NCBI GenBank assembly: GCA_963786155.1
Contig: CAWAXW010000006.1
Location: 1,550,001 to 1,614,000, forward strand
Source: CAWAXW01 sp963786155
GTDB lineage: Bacteria > Actinomycetota > CADDZG01 > WHSQ01
DNA: 64,000 bases
Reading direction: 5' to 3'
A program made the position numbers and the translations under genes. The notes below the pieces were generated by a model. The model searched no databases. It was not told the origin of the DNA and worked only from the letters and a program-made list of their open reading frames with translations. Of the stretch, positions 19,466-29,646 are shown in pieces (position 1 is the first letter of the stretch; every line of letters starts with the position of its first letter).

Positions 19466-21945
19466 ACGAGCGCGCCCCCGATCCCCAATAGGAGCACGTT
19501 GCGCACCAGAAGGGTGCCAAGACCGAACGGGGACCCAGGCGACGTCTCGCCTTCGTAGAAGGGACGCAGCACGTCGTCGATCGTGTAGGGGAACACGATC
19601 TGGGTCAGCAGGGCGCACGGAAGTATCAGCATCATGATCCAGCGGACGCGCGTCGGCTGGGGGAAGCACAGAGCCGCGGCCCCCAGCGCGATCAGCCAGA
19701 TCATGAACTGAGGAGACAGAACCGTTCCGAAGCCCATCAAGAGGGCGAGCATCCCGGTGAGCGCAGCAGTCAAGCGAGGGAGGTCGTCGCGGGCCACGCG
19801 TTCCCCGATGGCGAACGTGCCAATGATGAAGGAGGCGCCCGACAACAGCAGGCCCAGCTTCTTGAACGCGCCGGTCAAGCCGGACACCATCTCGTTCGCC
19901 CCGAACTGGAAGTTGGGGAACGCGTCATAACCTCCGGCAGACGCGGCCAACAACAGTGACCCCCACGTGCTTTCGACTTGGATTCCGCGGTCCGAGTGAT
20001 AGCCGAGCACGTTGTCGCTCAACTCACGGATATCGAAGAGATAGGGGAGCATCAGCACGGCCCCCACCACACCCGCCCCGAGCAGGAAGCCCTTCCGATC
20101 GCGCGCCACGACCGCCATCGCCGGGATCAGGAAGACCGGATAGACCTTGGCGATCGCGCCGAAGATCAACAGGCCTCCCGACGCGAACCAGGCTCCCAGA
20201 GAAGCTGCGAGGATCGACAGGATCGTCGCCACCGCCGGTATCAGGTCGAGTCGCAAGTAAACGATCGGCCCCAGCAACAGCGCACCGAAGATCCACATCA
20301 GAGGACCAAGGACCGATCCTCCGCGTCTCGCCAACAGCATCAGCGCCGCGAAGCCGAGCGCGTCCAGCACCGCCATCACCCAGATGAAGCGTCGCCCGTA
20401 CTCGTCGCCCTCGGCCCGCATCGACTGCGCGGCCACCATGAACGGGATCACTCCAGGCGGGTACTCGATCGGGACCTCCGAGTACTCCTCGAGGTCCTGG
20501 TCGCTGATCGCCGTCGCCCACTGCTCGTACTTCTGGAGGTCCCCAAATGCTGCTACGTAGTTCGTGTCGTTGCCGGCCAGCGCCTGGTTGAACACTCGCG
20601 TCACCAGGAACAGAAGCAACAGAACGACCACAGTGCGACGGCTCACGGCCCGCAGTGTAGTGACGCAGGGATGCTCAGCGAGCGACGACCAGGACCCCCC
20701 GAACGAGGCATCGTCGTGCGGAGACGGGATGCGTTCCCACCCGATGGGGGTCCATCCCGCGGCCCCCACCAAAGCGTGCAGCGTGTTCTCGGTGAGGGCG
20801 ATCTTCCGGCCACCGCGCGAGCTGAGCCTGATCCCACCCCTCGGAGACTCGAGCAGCACGTCCGCCGTCAGCAGCAGCAGCGCCTGTCCCTCCACCCGAG
20901 CGCCACGGAGGTCCGCCACGGGGTCGTCCGAATACTCGACCTGGTGGAGCACTTGGACTATGGAGGTGTCGACCGGCAAGAAGTAGGAAGCGGCTCGGGC
21001 GGCCGCAAGGTCGATCAACCAACGGGGCGGAGGACTGGCGGCCCGGGCATCGAGACCCTGGACGAGCGCGCAACTCGTGCACTGCAAAGCGTCCCAGTTC
21101 TCGAGCTCGACGCAAGAGGTCGCGCCGCACATCACACATTCATGCGACGCGGGCTCGCCGGTGCCGATCCGGTCCGGGCCCATCTGCCCCCCAGCAACGG
21201 GGGAGTGGCTACCCCGCCGGCCGCGCTCAAGCGTTCGCTTCCGGCAATACGCCAGTCCTTGCGCGATGTACTTGAGCGAGCGCGCCACCGAGATCGACGA
21301 CGACTCCTTCGTGTAGCGGCAGGGGATCGGCACCTCGACCACACGCTGCCCGAGCGTCACCGCATCGACGAGCAACTGCGAATCGAACGCGAAGTCGTCG
21401 CTGTACCCGAGGAACGGCAGCGACTCGAGGCAGTCCTTCGTATACGCCCGCATCCCGCTGTGCATCTCCGTGAACCGGGACCCCAACATCAGGTTCTCGG
21501 CGATGGTCGTGAGCCTGTTGCCGATGAATCGATACAGCGGCATGCCCCCGGCCATCGGGTCGCCGAGCCCGGCGAAACGCGAGCCGAAGGTCATGTCGGC
21601 GTCCCCGGCAAGGATCGGCGCGATCAGCAGCGGCACGGCCCGGGGGTCGTACTGGTAGTCGGGATGGAGCATCACGACGACCTCGGCTCCGTCGGCCAGC
21701 GCGGTCGAGTAACAGGTCTTCTGATTGCCCCCGTAGCCCCGGTTCTCGGGGTGGACGAAGACCTTGATCCCCAGAGACCGGGCGAGTTGGGCGGTGTTGT
21801 CCGGGCTGGCGTCGTCCACCAGGATCAGCGAGTCCGTGTAGGCCGAGGGGATGTCGGCCACGGTCTTCTCGAGCGTCTGCTCGGCTCGGTAGGCGGGCAT
21901 CGTTATGACAACCTTCCGATCGAGGGCCGCCCGGGGGTCCGTCAC
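19375..21945 (-). CDS. Fusion: GT2 glycosyltransferase, zinc-ribbon/degenerate methyltransferase-like domain, GT87-like membrane transferase
   Basis: One open frame of 856 residues. Residues 10-235 are a GT2 domain (VVITMPAYRAEQTLEKTVADIP, LILVDDASPDNTAQLA, VMLHPDYQYDP) of the dolichol-phosphate sugar synthase/GtrB type. Residues 265-425 begin with CVMCG and CTSCALVQ, a zinc ribbon that usually precedes Methyltransf_23 domains, and continue with a segment like the end of such a domain (LTENTLHALVGAAGWTPIGWERI), but no glycine-rich SAM motif is visible. Residues 430-830 have about ten helices with NDTNYV and EVPIEYPPGVIPF, as in DUF2029/GT87 transferases. A donor-making and a donor-using domain in one chain would be an efficient arrangement. 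The start is GTG. Confidence 0.78.
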   Translation of the reverse strand: MTDPRAALDRKVVITMPAYRAEQTLEKTVADIPSAYTDSLILVDDASPDNTAQLARSLGIKVFVHPENRGYGGNQKTCYSTALADGAEVVVMLHPDYQYDPRAVPLLIAPILAGDADMTFGSRFAGLGDPMAGGMPLYRFIGNRLTTIAENLMLGSRFTEMHSGMRAYTKDCLESLPFLGYSDDFAFDSQLLVDAVTLGQRVVEVPIPCRYTKESSSISVARSLKYIAQGLAYCRKRTLERGRRGSHSPVAGGQMGPDRIGTGEPASHECVMCGATSCVELENWDALQCTSCALVQGLDARAASPPPRWLIDLAAARAASYFLPVDTSIVQVLHQVEYSDDPVADLRGARVEGQALLLLTADVLLESPRGGIRLSSRGGRKIALTENTLHALVGAAGWTPIGWERIPSPHDDASFGGSWSSLAEHPCVTTLRAVSRRTVVVLLLLFLVTRVFNQALAGNDTNYVAAFGDLQKYEQWATAISDQDLEEYSEVPIEYPPGVIPFMVAAQSMRAEGDEYGRRFIWVMAVLDALGFAALMLLARRGGSVLGPLMWIFGALLLGPIVYLRLDLIPAVATILSILAASLGAWFASGGLLIFGAIAKVYPVFLIPAMAVVARDRKGFLLGAGVVGAVLMLPYLFDIRELSDNVLGYHSDRGIQVESTWGSLLLAASAGGYDAFPNFQFGANEMVSGLTGAFKKLGLLLSGASFIIGTFAIGERVARDDLPRLTAALTGMLALLMGFGTVLSPQFMIWLIALGAAALCFPQPTRVRWIMMLILPCALLTQIVFPYTIDDVLRPFYEGETSPGSPFGLGTLLVRNVLLLGIGGALVYEVLGRGSPEPAPEEDDAEASTAGSNAIA

Positions 21946-22061
21946 CCGCCCGATAGTAGGTGACCCGGGACCGGCCTACGTCTGATTACGTATGCGCCGA
22001 CACCTCCTGGAGGTCGACGCAATAAGTAGGAATGACGACCTGAATGGAAGGGACTACGGGC

Positions 22062-24068
22062 ATGGCAGAGGGCCGAGGGTTCAGGATGACCTTGCGGGAC
22101 AGACTGCTCCTCGGGATGGGCCTCATGCTCGCTCCACTCCTCGTCATCGGAGGGATCGACCTCCTCCTCTTCAGCCGGGCGGGGTCGCCCAAGTTCTATC
22201 TCCTGGTGGGGTTGCTGGTCGTCGGCCTGCTCATGGCCCTCGTCGTGGCTCATCGGCTGCACCAGAACCTCAGCCAGCCTTTGAAGTCCCTCCAGGAAGC
22301 GGCCGAGCGATTCGGCAAGGAGGACCTCACCTATCGCCTGGACGAGTCCCGCGATGACGAGCTCGGCGCCCTTGCCAAGACCTTCAACTCCATGGCGGAG
22401 CGGATGGCCCACAGCCGGCGTCTGTTCCAGAGCGCGTTCGAGGACGCATCGGTCGGGATGGTTCTGGCGAACGTCGACGGACGGTTCTTGGAGGTCAACC
22501 ACAACTTCGCCAAGATGCTCGGCTACACGGTCGACCAACTACTCGGTCACACCCTCACGGAGTTCACCCACCCTGAAGACGTCGAGAAGAATGCGAGCTT
22601 GCTGAGTCGAGCTTTGGCCGGAGAGTTCTCGACCTACACGCTCGACGCTCGCTTCGTGAGCAGCGACCGGCGCACGGTCTGGGTGCGCTCGAGCGTCTCG
22701 GTAGTACGGGACCCCGAGGGCAGGCCGAGCCACCTCGTAGCCCAGATCCAGGACGTCACCCACTCACGTGCGTTGGAAGAGCAGCTCAATCAATCGCAGA
22801 AGATGGAGGCCGTGGGCAACCTCGCCGGCGGGATCGCCCACGACTTCAACAACATCCTTTCGGTCATCCAGAACTACGCCCGATTCGCGCACAGCGGGAT
22901 GGGGGAGGGCGACCCGATCCGTAAGGACGTCGAGGAGATCATGAAGGCGGGGGACAGGGCCTCCGGGCTCGTGCGCCAGCTACTAGCGTTCTCTCGCCGC
23001 CAGGTGATCCAGCCCCAGGTCATCGACCTGAACGAGGTCATCGCCGGGGTCGAGAAGATGCTGGGCCGCATGATCAAAGAGTCCATCACCCTCGACGTGC
23101 AGACCCCGGACCCGGTCTCGTTCGTGAGAGCCGATCCCGGTCAGATCGAGCAGGTGCTCATGAACCTCGTCGTCAACGCCAAGGACGCAACGCCCGACGG
23201 CGGCACGATCTCGGTCCGCACCTGGAACTTCCGCCCCGACGAGAAGACCCGCGAGCTCATGCTCCCGGACAAGCCATGTGTCTGTATCACGGTCACCGAC
23301 ACCGGCTGTGGCATCCCTCCCGACGTCCAGACGCGCATCTTCGAGCCGTTCTTCACGACCAAGCCCAAGGGCGAGGGAACCGGGCTCGGCCTCTCGACCG
23401 CTTTCGGCATCGTCAAGCAGGCCGGCGGCGAGATAACCGTCTGGTCGCAGAAGGACCAGGGAACGTCCTTCACCATCTACCTGCCGGTCACGACGGAGCA
23501 GCCGAAGGCCCGGATGATGGTTACGCCACCCCCGCCGCCGCCGCCATTCCCCGCAGCCCCCGGAGAGACCGCGGCAGCGGCACCGGCGGTCGCGACTCCG
23601 GTCACGACGACGACAACGCCCGAAAAGGAGACGATCCTGCTGGTAGAGGACGAGGAGGGCGTCAGAGACGTCGCCGCCCGGATCCTGTCGGCCTACGGCT
23701 ACAACGTGCTAGTAGCCGAATGCGGGCCGGACGCCCTGCGGTTGGCCAACGGCCACGCGGAGCGCATCGACCTTCTGCTGACCGACGTGATCATGCCCGA
23801 GATGTCCGGTAAGGAGCTGAGCGAAGAGCTCAAGTTCCTGCGCTCGGACTTCGGGGTCCTGTTCATGTCCGGCTACACCGACGACATCATCGCCGGCCAA
23901 GGCATCATCGAGGGCCGCCACGCATTCCTGCAGAAGCCGTTCACTTCCGAGAAGCTCTTGAGCAAGGTGCGCGAGGTCCTGGACCCGCCCGTCGAAGACA
24001 AGGGCCCCGGAGTTGTCGGCCTTGGCGCCAAGCAGACCTCGAGCACGGGAGCCCTCCGCTTCCAGTAG
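22062..24068 (+). CDS. Hybrid sensor histidine kinase with HAMP, PAS and C-terminal receiver
   Basis: There are two membrane helices near the N-terminus with very little between them, so sensing is probably not through a large outside domain. HAMP lies at about residues 70-115 (LSQPLKSLQEAAERFGKEDL) and PAS/PAC at about 120-235 (FEDASVGMVLANVDGRFLEVN). The HisKA H-box is GGIAHDFNNILSVI, followed by HATPase_c with N-box NLVVNAKDATPDGG and G-boxes DTGCGIP and GTGLGLS. A proline/alanine/threonine linker leads to a receiver domain with phospho-acceptor Asp in LLTDVIMPEMSG. GGAAGGG supports ATG 22062; ATG 22044 is possible. No partner regulator is adjacent. Confidence 0.93.
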   Translation: MAEGRGFRMTLRDRLLLGMGLMLAPLLVIGGIDLLLFSRAGSPKFYLLVGLLVVGLLMALVVAHRLHQNLSQPLKSLQEAAERFGKEDLTYRLDESRDDELGALAKTFNSMAERMAHSRRLFQSAFEDASVGMVLANVDGRFLEVNHNFAKMLGYTVDQLLGHTLTEFTHPEDVEKNASLLSRALAGEFSTYTLDARFVSSDRRTVWVRSSVSVVRDPEGRPSHLVAQIQDVTHSRALEEQLNQSQKMEAVGNLAGGIAHDFNNILSVIQNYARFAHSGMGEGDPIRKDVEEIMKAGDRASGLVRQLLAFSRRQVIQPQVIDLNEVIAGVEKMLGRMIKESITLDVQTPDPVSFVRADPGQIEQVLMNLVVNAKDATPDGGTISVRTWNFRPDEKTRELMLPDKPCVCITVTDTGCGIPPDVQTRIFEPFFTTKPKGEGTGLGLSTAFGIVKQAGGEITVWSQKDQGTSFTIYLPVTTEQPKARMMVTPPPPPPPFPAAPGETAAAAPAVATPVTTTTTPEKETILLVEDEEGVRDVAARILSAYGYNVLVAECGPDALRLANGHAERIDLLLTDVIMPEMSGKELSEELKFLRSDFGVLFMSGYTDDIIAGQGIIEGRHAFLQKPFTSEKLLSKVREVLDPPVEDKGPGVVGLGAKQTSSTGALRFQ

Positions 24069-24097
24069 CCCCCGTTGCTCTTGGAGCTACTAAGGCT

Positions 24098-25315
24098 TCA
24101 CCCCTCGCATCGCGTGCGTTGGTCGCGGCCTGGCCCCCCCAAGCAAGTGTCTGTCCCGGCGGCTCCCACCAGCAGGTCGTCACCTCCACCGCCGCGCAGC
24201 ACGTCGTCGCCTCCCGCTCCTCGCAGAGTGTCCTTACCTGGTCCACCGAAGATCGAGTCGTTCCCCGCGCCGCCTCGAAGGATGTCGTTGCCGCCGCCGC
24301 CGCGGATCGTGTCGTTGTCCGCTCCGCCGATGACCAGGTCGTTCCCGTCGCCGGCATCGACGACGTCGTCACCTCCGAGAGCGCAGATGATCTCGGCCTT
24401 ATCGGTTCCCACCAGTTGCTCGCCACCGTTCGTGCCGACCACGTCTGGGCGCGGGTCGCCCTCGAATCCAGGGCACTCAGGTCCTACGGGATCGCCCTTC
24501 CACTCAACCTCGACCACGTCGGTCGCGTCGGGCTCACCCTGCACTCCGGGAACCTTCTTCTCGTCGGCGCCTTCCTGGGTGTCGGCCTCCACCGTCCCGG
24601 CATTCTTGTCCGCGTCGATCCAGGCGATGTAGACGGTCGTTCCCTGGCCCGTCGTCCCCGAGGGACCGTGATCGAAGGTGCATTTCCCGCTCGCTACCGT
24701 CGTGCACGAGAAGTCAGGGGAGTCGTTGGTGCCCGAGGAGTCGAGATCGTTCGCTCCCGTTCCCTCGGCGCTCACCATCACATCTCCGACCACGGTGCCG
24801 GCCGAGTCCGTCGCCGTGCACGTCACCCGGTTTACCGAGCCCGGGCGAGCGGTTCCTTTCTCGGGATCGCAGTCGAGGCGCGTGGGCTGGCCGGGAGAAG
24901 GTGCGGTCCAAGAGACCTGGACCTGGTCGGAGCGCTCGTCGGCGTCCATCGCGCCGTCCTTGTCGTGGTCGATCCAGGCGGTGAGCGTGTCCGTGCCTGC
25001 GTTCGCGCCCTGGTACTCGAGCGAGCAGTCGCTCTTGTTGGGAGACAGGTTGCAATCGAGGTCGGGAACCCCCGAGGGCCCGCCGCCGTCCGGATCGTTC
25101 GGGCCCGTGATATCGGCCGCGAACTGCACCGAGCCGCTGTCCGGCGTCACCGGGGCCCCCGTGCAGGCTTCGCCCGACAAGGTCCGCATGGTCGCCGTCA
25201 TGGCGTGGGTCGCGCCGGTCGAGACGTTCGCGGTCTCGGGTTCGACGTCGATACACGAGTTGGCAGGGTGATTGGCCCGGGCCGTTCCTGAAACGGCGCC
25301 CAGCAGTGCCGCCAC
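24098..25315 (-). CDS. Secreted protein with RTX-type calcium-binding repeats
   Basis: A hydrophobic segment at the N-terminus ending SGTARA is probably a signal peptide; translation from the GTG at 25315 leaves it without the usual positive end, so the start may lie further upstream. The middle 250 residues contain two similar Cys-containing beta-type modules with Asp-rich loops (WIDHDKDGAMDADE, WIDADKNAGTVEAD), which look calcium-binding. The last 100 residues are about eight nonapeptide repeats of the GGxGxDxL kind (GGAGNDSIFGGPGKDTL). Function is unknown, probably cell surface. It is convergent with the histidine kinase, 29 bases away. Confidence 0.82.
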   Translation of the reverse strand: MAALLGAVSGTARANHPANSCIDVEPETANVSTGATHAMTATMRTLSGEACTGAPVTPDSGSVQFAADITGPNDPDGGGPSGVPDLDCNLSPNKSDCSLEYQGANAGTDTLTAWIDHDKDGAMDADERSDQVQVSWTAPSPGQPTRLDCDPEKGTARPGSVNRVTCTATDSAGTVVGDVMVSAEGTGANDLDSSGTNDSPDFSCTTVASGKCTFDHGPSGTTGQGTTVYIAWIDADKNAGTVEADTQEGADEKKVPGVQGEPDATDVVEVEWKGDPVGPECPGFEGDPRPDVVGTNGGEQLVGTDKAEIICALGGDDVVDAGDGNDLVIGGADNDTIRGGGGNDILRGGAGNDSIFGGPGKDTLRGAGGDDVLRGGGGDDLLVGAAGTDTCLGGPGRDQRTRCEG

Positions 25316-25516
25316 CAGCGTTACGGCGAGCGCACACGAGCGGGTCGATGGAGCGGTCGAAGAGATCGATGGTCGGACCCCCGTCTGGATGGATGCTTCT
25401 CTCGGTTGAACGGGTCCGGTGTCAGCTCCGTTACGCGCTCCGAATCGCCCATAATCCCGATTACGTAAACCTGAACCCGCAGCGGCTCCTCCCCGAGGGG
25501 CGGCACCCGGATTCGG

Positions 25517-26892
25517 TCAGAGGGCGGTAACGACCTGACAACCCTTCTCTCTCTCGATGCAGAATTTGCCCTTGTTGTTATCCGGACGGGTGTCCTTGGT
25601 CTTGCTCGACGCGAATGCCGTCGTCGAGATCTTCCGGAAGTCGCCCAGCTTGGTCATCCGGATCCTTATGGCTGAGTCATTGCGGCCGCTGGGGGATCCA
25701 GAGAGCCAAGCGTGCACACGGTCTCGTTCTCTCCCGGAACCAGGGGACGCTTGAAGGGAGCGCAGCTCCACACATTCGTGACGTTGGAATCGATGGAAGC
25801 GGACGCCTTCGCTCCTCTCCTACCGAACAGCTCAACCGTGACCTCGAGGCGAAGTCGTGTTGCCGTCGAGGGCCCGAGGTTCGTCACGCTCACGATGTGA
25901 GTGGCCTTCTCTCGGTCCACGTTGATGGCAGACGTCTCGACCCTGAGGTCCGCGCTCGGAATCACCTCCGTGGCGATCGTCGCGTCGTTGTTGCTCGAGT
26001 CGGGGTCGATCGGTGAGCCGGAGGTGACCTTCGCCGACATCTGCTGAGCCCCCAGCGTCAGCTCGCGAAGGACCAAACTTGCCTCCCTGACCGACCCCGC
26101 CGGGACCGATCCCCATTTGCACGTGACCGAGGCCGATTGTTTGAACACCTCGCATTCGCCATCGGCAGTGGCCTCGACGTCGGTGGGAGTCTTCATCCCC
26201 TCCGAGTAGCGGAAATCGACGACGACATCCTCCGCATCGTTCGGTCCCTTGTTACTAATGGTCGCCTCGTAGTGGGCTCCCTCGCCGGCGAAGACTTTGT
26301 GCTCCCCCGCCTTCAGCGACTCACATTGGTCGTCGATCGCCTCGTCGAACGTGCCATCTTTACCATCCAACTTTACGCAGAGATCTGCCGAGGCATTGGA
26401 GGCCGACGGCGAGGGCGAAGGCGATGAGGAGGAGGTCTGGCACGGCTTCGAGTCCGTGAACGGGCCCGTCGCCGTGCACGTGATCTCGTTCCCGGTCCCG
26501 TCCGAGACCCGGACGGTGACCGTGCTGACGTGGTTCGAGCTATTGGTCCCACCCGCGTGGGAGCAGGGATGCCCGGACTTGTTCGCCAGGGGTCCCTCCC
26601 CCGGCTCGCCGTGCCACCAATCCACGCCGTTGTTGGCCGGGGCCCCCTGACGGGTCACGACCTCCCAGCTGCCGCAATTGACCTCCGCGGTCCACACGAA
26701 CGACAGCGCGTCGCCGTCGGGATCGGTCACATTGGCCGTGTAGAAGGTGGTCGGCGGGCCCGGGAAGCTCGTATCGATCGTTCCGGTGGGTGGGCCGGCG
26801 GCCGAAACGGTCGCTCCGGTCGCCAACGGTCCCACGACCAAGAGCAGGAAGGTGGATGCGGTCAGAGCGGTGCAGATCCGTCTCGCCAACAT
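25517..26892 (-). CDS. Secreted CARDB/DUF11-like repeat protein (frameshift near 25690)
   Basis: The ATG at 26892 has GGAAAGAGG upstream and starts a signal peptide (MLARRICTALTASTFLLLVV). An Ig-like region with paired cysteines follows, then a Ser/Pro linker (SSSSPSPSPSAS) and two CARDB/DUF11-like beta modules with the end pattern SPIDPDSSNND. At a run of five C near 25690 the frame shifts. The other frame continues the second module with the matching pattern DTRPDNNKG and ends at 25517. It is probably an exported surface or matrix protein. It is 201 bases upstream of the RTX protein on the same strand, so the two could be co-expressed. Confidence 0.75.
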
Positions 26893-26993
26893 GGTGGCCT
26901 CTTTCCCCCGCCGCCTCTTGAAGCTACTCGTCACACCTGTGGCGTCAAGGGGGTTCCGCTCCCCCTCCATGTGTAGCGCCTTAACATCAAGGC

Positions 26994-28097
26994 ATGCATG
27001 GGGGCGCGCGCTACCGGATGGTTCTGGCCGACGACGTCCCCGACCTCCGCTACCTGTTCAAGACCGTTCTGGAGGAGACGGGGGTCTTCGAGGTCGTGGG
27101 CGAGGCCGGGGACGGGCGCGAGACGGTCGAGCTCGCCAAGACCCACCAACCCGACCTCATCTTGCTCGACGTCTCGATGCCGGTGCTGGACGGAATGGCC
27201 GCCCTCCCCCTCATCCACGAGGCGTCGCCGAACACGAAAGTAGTCATCCTGTCGGGCTTCGACGAGGAGCGCCTCGCCGAGCTCGCGCTCGCCGCGGGCG
27301 CGTCGGCCTACCTGGAGAAGGGCATCCCCGCGGACGAGCTCATCACTCGTCTGATCGAGGTCGTGAGGACCGGCACGAGCACCACCGACTCGGTCCCCGC
27401 TCGCCCTGCCCTCTCCCCGGCGCAGCGCATCAGCTCCGACGAGCTGCTTTCCTTCCTCGGCCATGAGATCCGCAATCCTCTGACCGTTATCAAGGGCCTG
27501 GGCGACATGCTCGTCGGGCATTGGGACACCTTGGACGACGAGCGCAGACGTGATCTCGCGGCCCGCATCGCGGCGAACGGCCACTACCTCGACAACGTGA
27601 TCGGCAACCTGATCCAGATGCGATCGGACGCCGGGGATGTGCTAGTTCATAAATCGGTGGTGGACGTGCCCCAGATGCTCGAGGATTTGTCGCGCGAGCT
27701 CTCGGCTCTCGCGCGTCAGCATCCCGTCGAGCTCGAGCTGCGCGAGGACCTCCCCAGGGTCGAGACCGACGTGCACCGAGTCCGCCAGGTGCTAACGAAC
27801 CTCGTAACCAACGCCGGGAAATACTCGCCGGAGGGAGAGCCGATCACACTGCGAGCGCTCCCCCACGACAAGGGGGCCGTGATCGAGGTGCAGGATCGGG
27901 GGCCGGGCATCCCGCTCGACCAGCGTGAGTCGGTGTTCGGCAAGTTCGTACAGCTCGACACGCGCAGCAAGGGACTCGGTCTGGGCCTCTATATCTGCCG
28001 CGTCCTCATGGACGCGGTCGGCGGCGGCATCTGGATAGGCGAGTCAGACGAAGGCACGCGCGTCTGCCTCCTGCTCCCCGAAGCTACGGAGGTATGA
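26994..28097 (+). CDS. Receiver-histidine kinase hybrid (response regulator fused to HisKA/HATPase)
   Basis: Residues 1-125 are a receiver domain (VLADDVPDLRYLFK, phospho-Asp in LILLDVSMPVLDGM, Lys in AYLEKGIPADEL). A HisKA domain follows with LSFLGHEIRNPLTVIKG, then HATPase_c with NLVTNAGKYSPEG, DRGPGIP and GLGLGLYIC. No membrane helix is seen, so the protein is soluble and probably receives a phosphoryl group or signal from another kinase. The hybrid kinase at 22-24 kb is the nearest candidate. A 101-base divergent region separates it from the DUF11-like gene. An ATG eight codons downstream is an alternative start. Confidence 0.92.
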   Translation: MHGGARYRMVLADDVPDLRYLFKTVLEETGVFEVVGEAGDGRETVELAKTHQPDLILLDVSMPVLDGMAALPLIHEASPNTKVVILSGFDEERLAELALAAGASAYLEKGIPADELITRLIEVVRTGTSTTDSVPARPALSPAQRISSDELLSFLGHEIRNPLTVIKGLGDMLVGHWDTLDDERRRDLAARIAANGHYLDNVIGNLIQMRSDAGDVLVHKSVVDVPQMLEDLSRELSALARQHPVELELREDLPRVETDVHRVRQVLTNLVTNAGKYSPEGEPITLRALPHDKGAVIEVQDRGPGIPLDQRESVFGKFVQLDTRSKGLGLGLYICRVLMDAVGGGIWIGESDEGTRVCLLLPEATEV

Positions 28098-28101
28098 GCC
28101 T

Positions 28102-29646
28102 CTAGCGCTTCTTCTTGCTGCAGCCCGGCGCGCCCCGCTGGCAACTGGGCCGGTTCGGCTCGGGCGGCTCCTCTTGCTCGCGCGTCTGGCTGTTCGAGAC
28201 CGACTCGGCCAGGTAAGCCTGCACGGGCCCGTACGGGATGCCAACCGCAGTCCGGGGATCGCACGGATAGATGCTCTCGATGTCCGGCGGGCCGGTCTCG
28301 CCCTCGAAGGTGTTGCCGGAGAAGCAGTTGCGCTCCCCGGTGCCGTCCCATGCGAGGTCCCAGCCCCGGCCGTCCTCGTCGATGTCCGACGCACGGATGA
28401 TGTTGTCCGTCACTGTGTTGTTGATCGGCAACGACTCGTCCACGCTCTGGCTGACGAGGATCCCGAAGCTCTCGTGACGCTCGACGAGGTTGTTCATCGC
28501 CACGTTGTTCTCGATCCCGGCGAACCAGATGCCGGTGCCGATCGGGACGCCGATCGGGTTGTCGGAGAATCCCGCGGCCGGGATGGTCGCGTAGTTGTTG
28601 TTGATCACGCGGTTGTTGTAGACGAACGTCCCTCGGTTCGGGCCCAGGTCCTCGGTGGGCAGCGTGTTCGGCGCGATGCCGACGGCGTTGTAAGTCCACA
28701 AGGAGTCACGGATCACCACGCCGGTCGCGTTGGTTCCCGAGTACCCGAGGTAGTTGTACTTGGCCACGACGTTCTCGATCGTCGCCGAACACGGTAAGCA
28801 CTGGCCGATGTAGAAGCCTCCATCCCCGCTCCCCCACGCGAACGAGTTCTTGAAGACTCCGTTGTAGGCATCGAACGCGTAGATCCCGTAGGTCCGGTTC
28901 TTGATCGAATCGATACGGCTCGCCTTGTAGCCCTTCATGTTGAAGAAGAAGACGCCGTTGCCGAGGTAGTTCCGCACCGTGAGATTCGTGACCGTCACGT
29001 TATTGGCGCCGTCGACCAGGATGCCGGTCCCCAACTCGTCGCGCCCGTTCAGGATCGTGCGGTAGCGATCAACTCCCTTGATCGTGATCCCCGGAGTCTT
29101 GACGTTCACGGCCTCGAAGTACGTCCCGGGCTTGATCAGAACCGTTGCGCCCTTGCGCGCGGCGTTGACGGCTTTCTGGATGGTCTTGAACTCGTCCGGA
29201 ACGACGAGGAGGTCGCTGTCCTTCTTAGGACCGGTGTCGACATCGCCCGGCGGGGGCAGGTCGCCGACGATGACGACCCCGTACATGCCGATCTGACCCC
29301 GCGATCCGTGTTGGCGGCAGAAGTAGAAGTAGTAGCCCTCGTTGTCGAAGCGGTGCTCGAAGGGGGCCGCGGTCTGGTTCATGTTGCCGGAGTCGAACTC
29401 GCCCTTCTTGTCGGACGTCACCGTGTGCACGCGGGAGCCCGTGTTGCGCCAGATGACGCTGTCGCCGGGGTCGACCCTGATCTCCTTGGGCTCGTAACGG
29501 TTGTCCCGGATCGAGACGGTGCCGGTGGCCGCGACCGAGCGTTCCGAGAGGGCGCCCATCAGCAGCAAGGCCCCCGTCGCCACGACCCCGATCAGGAGCG
29601 CACGACGAAACCCATCCCGCTTAGTGATGCTGCCCATGCCCGCCAT
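28102..29646 (-). CDS. Cupredoxin plus right-handed beta-helix secreted protein
   Basis: The start ATG at 29646 has GGAGG seven bases upstream, and a signal/anchor helix follows (ALLIGVVATGALLLMGAL). Residues 40-135 form a cupredoxin domain with type-1 copper ligands visible in SRVHTVTSD, YFYFCRQHG and GMYG. Residues 150-480 form a parallel beta-helix of the NosD/pectin-lyase kind: a run of repeats rich in Asn and Gly such as GVFKNSFAWGSGDGGFYIG. The C-terminus is basic (CSKKKR). It overlaps the multicopper oxidase upstream by 26 bases, so the two copper proteins form an operon. The beta-helix substrate is unknown. Confidence 0.88.
   Translation of the reverse strand: MAGMGSITKRDGFRRALLIGVVATGALLLMGALSERSVAATGTVSIRDNRYEPKEIRVDPGDSVIWRNTGSRVHTVTSDKKGEFDSGNMNQTAAPFEHRFDNEGYYFYFCRQHGSRGQIGMYGVVIVGDLPPPGDVDTGPKKDSDLLVVPDEFKTIQKAVNAARKGATVLIKPGTYFEAVNVKTPGITIKGVDRYRTILNGRDELGTGILVDGANNVTVTNLTVRNYLGNGVFFFNMKGYKASRIDSIKNRTYGIYAFDAYNGVFKNSFAWGSGDGGFYIGQCLPCSATIENVVAKYNYLGYSGTNATGVVIRDSLWTYNAVGIAPNTLPTEDLGPNRGTFVYNNRVINNNYATIPAAGFSDNPIGVPIGTGIWFAGIENNVAMNNLVERHESFGILVSQSVDESLPINNTVTDNIIRASDIDEDGRGWDLAWDGTGERNCFSGNTFEGETGPPDIESIYPCDPRTAVGIPYGPVQAYLAESVSNSQTREQEEPPEPNRPSCQRGAPGCSKKKR

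Noticed and set aside
19978..21963. Long open frame on the + strand opposite the GT2/GT87 fusion gene
   Set aside because: The translation is rich in Arg, His, Gln and Pro with no domain sense, as expected for antisense frames in high-GC DNA. Similar shadows lie opposite the RTX gene, xerD and aroA.
21984..25467. Shared 9-mer GATTACGTA upstream of the hybrid kinase (21984) and RTX gene (25459)
   Set aside because: Repeated 9-mers are common by chance in 64 kb, and the flanking bases do not match.
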